A DNA stretch of 35,846 nucleotides from Verrucomicrobia subdivision 6 bacterium. GTDB taxonomy: Bacteria > Verrucomicrobiota > Verrucomicrobiia > Methylacidiphilales > Verrucolacustridaceae. Location: positions 1 through 35,846 of the forward strand of contig CANIEM010000016.1 of NCBI GenBank assembly GCA_947466515.1. Reading direction: 5' to 3'. Positions 32,847 to 35,846 of the stretch are shown piece by piece. The notes below the pieces were generated by a model, which was given only the letters and a program-made list of their open reading frames with translations, searched no databases and was not told the origin of the DNA. Made by a program: the position numbers and the translations under genes. Position 1 is the first letter of the stretch; the number at the start of each line of letters is the position of its first letter.

Positions 32847-33895
32847 TTGACTTTCGGATGGTTTAAGGCGTGAAGAATGGCAGCGGCCATATGAGGAAGA
32901 GTGACAACCCGATCGACGGCATTGAGTTTAATGGCTGCCTGAGGCATTCCGTAGACGATGCAGCTATCTTCGTGTTCGGCGAGGGTTGTGGCCCCAACCT
33001 CGTGGAGGGCAAGCATTCCTCGAGCTCCGTCAACGCCCATTCCCGTGAGTAAGGCGGCGACGGCATGATCTTTAGCGTGTTCGGCTCCTGAGCGGAAAAG
33101 AATATCCACAGCAGGCCGGCAATGGTGAACGGGTGGAGTTTGGGTGAGACGGACTTTGTATCCACGGCCTGACGGCAAAATGGCGAGATGAAAATCCCCA
33201 GGGGCGATAAGGCAGAGTCCTGGGTGTAGTTCCTGTCCTTGTTGGGCTTCGGCCACGTCATAGGGGCAGACCTCGTGGAGGCGCTCCGCCATCAAGCGGG
33301 AGAAGTTCTTTGGGATATGTTGGACGACGACGATGGGTGGGAGGCCATTGGGAAGCCTAGGAAGCATGTAGCGGAGAGCTTCGACGCCGCCTGTGGAAGC
33401 GCCGATCAGAATGATTTGCCGAGTTGAAAATGTTCCCGAGGGAAGAGCGGGAGATGCTGTGACAACAGGTTCTTCCTTTAACTTTGGTCGGTGCGATAGT
33501 GCGGCGGCTTTGACGTGATAGGCTAGTTGGTGGGCGAGTTCGCCAAGGCTTCGGCTGCCGTCTGGCTTGGCTAGAACATCGACTGCTCCTAGAGCAAGAG
33601 CTTCCATCGCCTTGGCAGATCCCGCTTGGGTGAGGGAACTAACCACGACAACTGGAATTGGATGATGCTGCATGAGAATCTTAAGAAAAGTGAGACCATC
33701 CATTCGAGGCATTTCCAAGTCCAGGGTGATCACATCGGGTGCTAGTTCTAAAATCTTTTCACGGGCTTCATAAGGATCAACGGCACCGCCGACGATCAGG
33801 AGTTCGGGGTCCTGTTTTAGAGCTTCACTAATAGCACGGCGGGCGAGAGCCGAGTCGTCGACGACCAGCACACGGATCTTTTTGCCTGTGCTCAT
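32843..33895 (-). CDS. cheB: Chemoreceptor methylesterase/deamidase CheB
   Basis: 350 aa: receiver domain (D13-D14, phosphoacceptor D59 in VITLDLEMPRMDG, Lys in LAKPDG), a linker (about 120-155), and the methylesterase domain with the catalytic triad Ser167 (IGASTGG), His193 (VVQHIP) and Asp289 (LLTGMGVDGARGM). It removes methyl groups from receptor glutamates to adapt signalling, and is activated by phosphorylation from CheA, which is not in the window. ATGA overlaps with cheR and cheX. Confidence 0.96.
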   Translation of the reverse strand: MSTGKKIRVLVVDDSALARRAISEALKQDPELLIVGGAVDPYEAREKILELAPDVITLDLEMPRMDGLTFLKILMQHHPIPVVVVSSLTQAGSAKAMEALALGAVDVLAKPDGSRSLGELAHQLAYHVKAAALSHRPKLKEEPVVTASPALPSGTFSTRQIILIGASTGGVEALRYMLPRLPNGLPPIVVVQHIPKNFSRLMAERLHEVCPYDVAEAQQGQELHPGLCLIAPGDFHLAILPSGRGYKVRLTQTPPVHHCRPAVDILFRSGAEHAKDHAVAALLTGMGVDGARGMLALHEVGATTLAEHEDSCIVYGMPQAAIKLNAVDRVVTLPHMAAAILHALNHPKVK

Positions 33896-34734
33896 GGTTT
33901 GTAGTAGACCCCTTGCTGGATCGATTCTAGGGAATGACGAATTCCGAAAAGACTTTCGGAATGGCCGACGATAAGATAACCACCTGAAACGAGCTGCTCA
34001 GTGAGCCGGGCGATGAGAGTGGCGCGGGATGGGGGATCAAAATAGATCATTACGTTTCGGCAGAAAATCACATGCTGTTGAGCAGGGATAGGGAACTCGG
34101 CTTGAAAGAGGTTGATACGATGAAAAAGAATATGTTCTTTAAGCTCCGCCTTTACGCGACAATCTCCTGCACGCGATCCTACCCCTTGTTGAAAATAGCG
34201 CTTCAAAAGGTCTGGTTCGACTGGCGCGACCGACTCCATTCGGTATATCCCATGTTGAGCCCGTGCGAGCATTCTTTTCGAAATATCGGAGGCAAAAATA
34301 TTCCAGGAGATCGAGGGATAGGCCCGCAGGGCCTCGGCCAGAACAATAGCCAAGGTATAGGGCTCTTCACCCGAAGAGCAGGCAGCCGACCAGATTTTTA
34401 AAGGGGTCCCATCTTGGAGGAGGCGAGGGAGTAGCGCAGGAAGGGCTTTTCTTACCAGGAATGAAAAATGTTCAGGTTCTCGAAAAAACTTAGTGTGATT
34501 CGTGGAAATTAAGTCGACCAGATGCTCGATCTCTTCAGGACCCGCAACCGAATCAAGTAGTTGGCAATAGTCCTTGTAAGAGGGGAGCGCCAGATCTTTT
34601 AGACGATGGCGCAATCGATTTGCTAAAAGAGCCTGTTTGTCATCTCCCAGGCGAATTCGACTGTGTTGGTAAACAAGGTCGACCACAAAGCGATAGGCTT
34701 CCGGGGTCAAGACCGGCTCCAAAGGGCTTTCCAT
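33892..34734 (-). CDS. cheR: Chemoreceptor methyltransferase CheR
   Basis: 280 aa, SAM-dependent methyltransferase acting on receptor glutamates. Typical segments: N-terminal TNHTKFFREPEHF, the SAM site IWSAACSSGEEPYTLAI, FASDISKRMLARAQHGIY, VIFCRNVMIYFD and the C-terminal GYLIVGHSESL. The beta-subdomain has QGVGSRAG (about 183-190), matching the Gly-rich loop insertion found in CheR proteins that bind receptor pentapeptides. It starts 29 nt after the receptor gene and overlaps cheB by 4 nt. Confidence 0.96.
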   Translation of the reverse strand: MESPLEPVLTPEAYRFVVDLVYQHSRIRLGDDKQALLANRLRHRLKDLALPSYKDYCQLLDSVAGPEEIEHLVDLISTNHTKFFREPEHFSFLVRKALPALLPRLLQDGTPLKIWSAACSSGEEPYTLAIVLAEALRAYPSISWNIFASDISKRMLARAQHGIYRMESVAPVEPDLLKRYFQQGVGSRAGDCRVKAELKEHILFHRINLFQAEFPIPAQQHVIFCRNVMIYFDPPSRATLIARLTEQLVSGGYLIVGHSESLFGIRHSLESIQQGVYYKP

Positions 34735-34763
34735 TGGATTGAGACGCCTTGAAGAGATCGAGT

Positions 34764-35846
34764 TCAGAAGTTGCGGAAATCGCGATCCTCATTGCCCGCT
34801 GGAGCGCGCCCATCCTCCGGCATGGGAATGGTGGATCGACTTTTATTTTTCGTGCCCCCAGAAGAGGCTCGGTTGGTATGGTGCCTCTCTTCCTCACGAT
34901 GGGAAGAAGATCGGGATTGGGCTTTGGAGCTTTCTCTCTTACCGCCGACCAAACGACGGAGTTTTCCGACTAAGTCCTGCAAGGTTTCAGCTTGAGCGGA
35001 AAGTTCCTCAGCGGCACTGGCGCTTTCTTCAGCGCTTGAGGCATTGCTTTGCGTTACTTTTTCCATTTGGGCGATAGCACTATTTATCTGATCGATGCCT
35101 TGCGATTGTTCTCGGGCAGCGGTCGAGATATCCCCCACTAGAGTATCAGTGGAGGTGACTTTTTCTGATATCTGCTTGAGGGATTCGGCTACCTTCGAGG
35201 AATTTAAGGAGCCTTGGCGGCTATTGCAGATGGCGGCTTCGATTTTATTGGCCGTTTCCTTGGCAGCGGCAGCACTGCGTTGGGCTAGGGAGCGCACTTC
35301 ATCGGCAACTACAGCAAATCCGGCGCCAGCTTCCCCAGCACGAGCCGCTTCGACCGCAGCATTCAGAGCAAGAATATTGGTTTGAAAGGCGATTTCATCA
35401 ATATCTTTAACAATTTTTGCTACTTCGGCACTTGAAGAATCAATTGCGGCCATAGCGATTATCATCTCGTTCATGTTTTTGGAGCCAGCCTCAGCGAAAG
35501 TGCGTGAATCGGAAGCTAATGATTTTGCCTTTTGGGCATTCTCGGAGGTGGCTCGAATCATGCTCGTCATCTCTTCTAGGGAAGCGCTGGTTTCCTCGAC
35601 GGAGGAGGCCTGTTCGCTTGCGCCGGAAGAGAGGGTTTGGCTGGCCATGGAAACTTGTCGTGCCGCAGCAGAGGTTTGGAGAGCCCCATGGTCTAAGTTG
35701 ATAGCGAGATCACGGAGAATCCGGTTGGTGGAGATGGAAATTGCCCAAGCTATTCCTGCGGCGAGAAGTAGGGCAGAGATAAGTATTATTCTAACCCAGT
35801 GAACCGCTGCCTCCGCCGTTATTTTGCCTTCGGTAGCGTGTGTCTC
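34764..35846 (-). CDS. Methyl-accepting chemotaxis protein, C-terminal 360 residues (cut by window edge)
   Basis: The open frame continues to the right edge, so the sensory N-terminus is missing; an internal ATG at 35648 is not the true start. A membrane helix ([20 protein letters not shown]) is followed by only about 25 residues before the signalling coiled coil, so a full HAMP domain is not evident. The hairpin tip is intact: [40 protein letters not shown]. Methylation-type helices with [13 protein letters not shown] flank it. After a charged, flexible tail of about 55 residues it ends in DFRNF, a pentapeptide of the type that tethers CheR/CheB. cheR follows at 29 nt. Confidence 0.94.
   Translation of the reverse strand, partial: ETHATEGKITAEAAVHWVRIILISALLLAAGIAWAISISTNRILRDLAINLDHGALQTSAAARQVSMASQTLSSGASEQASSVEETSASLEEMTSMIRATSENAQKAKSLASDSRTFAEAGSKNMNEMIIAMAAIDSSSAEVAKIVKDIDEIAFQTNILALNAAVEAARAGEAGAGFAVVADEVRSLAQRSAAAAKETANKIEAAICNSRQGSLNSSKVAESLKQISEKVTSTDTLVGDISTAAREQSQGIDQINSAIAQMEKVTQSNASSAEESASAAEELSAQAETLQDLVGKLRRLVGGKRESSKAQSRSSSHREEERHHTNRASSGGTKNKSRSTIPMPEDGRAPAGNEDRDFRNF

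Noticed and set aside
34764-35648. A complete 294-aa soluble receptor starting at ATG 35648
   Set aside because: The frame stays open to the window edge and encodes a membrane helix before this ATG, so the gene is a truncated transmembrane receptor.
1-35846. tRNA, rRNA, CRISPR array, insertion sequence or prophage
   Set aside because: No cloverleaf-like sequence, regular repeat-spacer pattern, transposase motif or phage gene was recognised on either strand.

Overview
The window (about 50% GC, densely coded, no rRNA, tRNA, CRISPR array or insertion sequence seen) looks like chromosome of an aerobic, chemotactic Gram-negative bacterium, most likely a member of the Verrucomicrobiota (perhaps Opitutae). 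The evidence is an alternative complex III operon divergent from an aa3-type oxidase operon, a CcoN-like gene at the end of the act operon, a CarR/CrtYcd-type lycopene cyclase, a MASE1-LytS sensor kinase, CheX in the chemotaxis operon and widespread 4-nt start/stop overlaps. The taxonomic call is inference from gene content only.

Layout. (1) 1-8571, minus strand: actA-actB-actC-actD-actE-actF, a 174-aa membrane protein, and the first part of a CcoN-like subunit I gene running off the left edge. (2) 8572-8833: divergent control region. (3) 8834-14211, plus strand: coxB-coxA-ctaA-ctaB-40-aa membrane peptide-coxC. Quinol electrons would pass through the Act complex to a c-type cytochrome and on to the aa3 oxidase; ctaB and ctaA make its heme A. 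(4) 14254-18805: CoaB-like protein, orphan lycopene cyclase, thioredoxin-like protein and a Prc/Tsp-type periplasmic protease. (5) 18915-22340: LytS/LytTR two-component system, with a divergent LuxR-type regulator that has a degenerate receiver and a probable small leader ORF. (6) 22521-30583: glycosyltransferase-like protein, mutS, a UgtP/MGDG-synthase-like glycolipid glycosyltransferase coupled to a GH1 glycosidase, glutaminase A and a STAS protein. (7) 30636-35846, minus strand: chemotaxis operon mcp(partial)-cheR-cheB-cheX-cheY, then a receiver-PP2C phosphatase.

Most noteworthy: a CheR/CheB tether-like pentapeptide on the receptor matched by a GxG loop in the neighbouring CheR; an upstream mini-ORF coupled by GTGA to the pseudo-receiver LuxR gene; a separate STAS gene right after glutaminase, mirroring fused glutaminase-STAS proteins; a possible frameshifted 40-aa membrane peptide at an A9 tract; and C8/C9 tracts near the 3' ends of both lytS and lytR. 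I found no wholly new multi-gene system. The best candidates for new biology are the small coupled ORFs and the CcoN-like protein that appears to lack a heme-ligand histidine.
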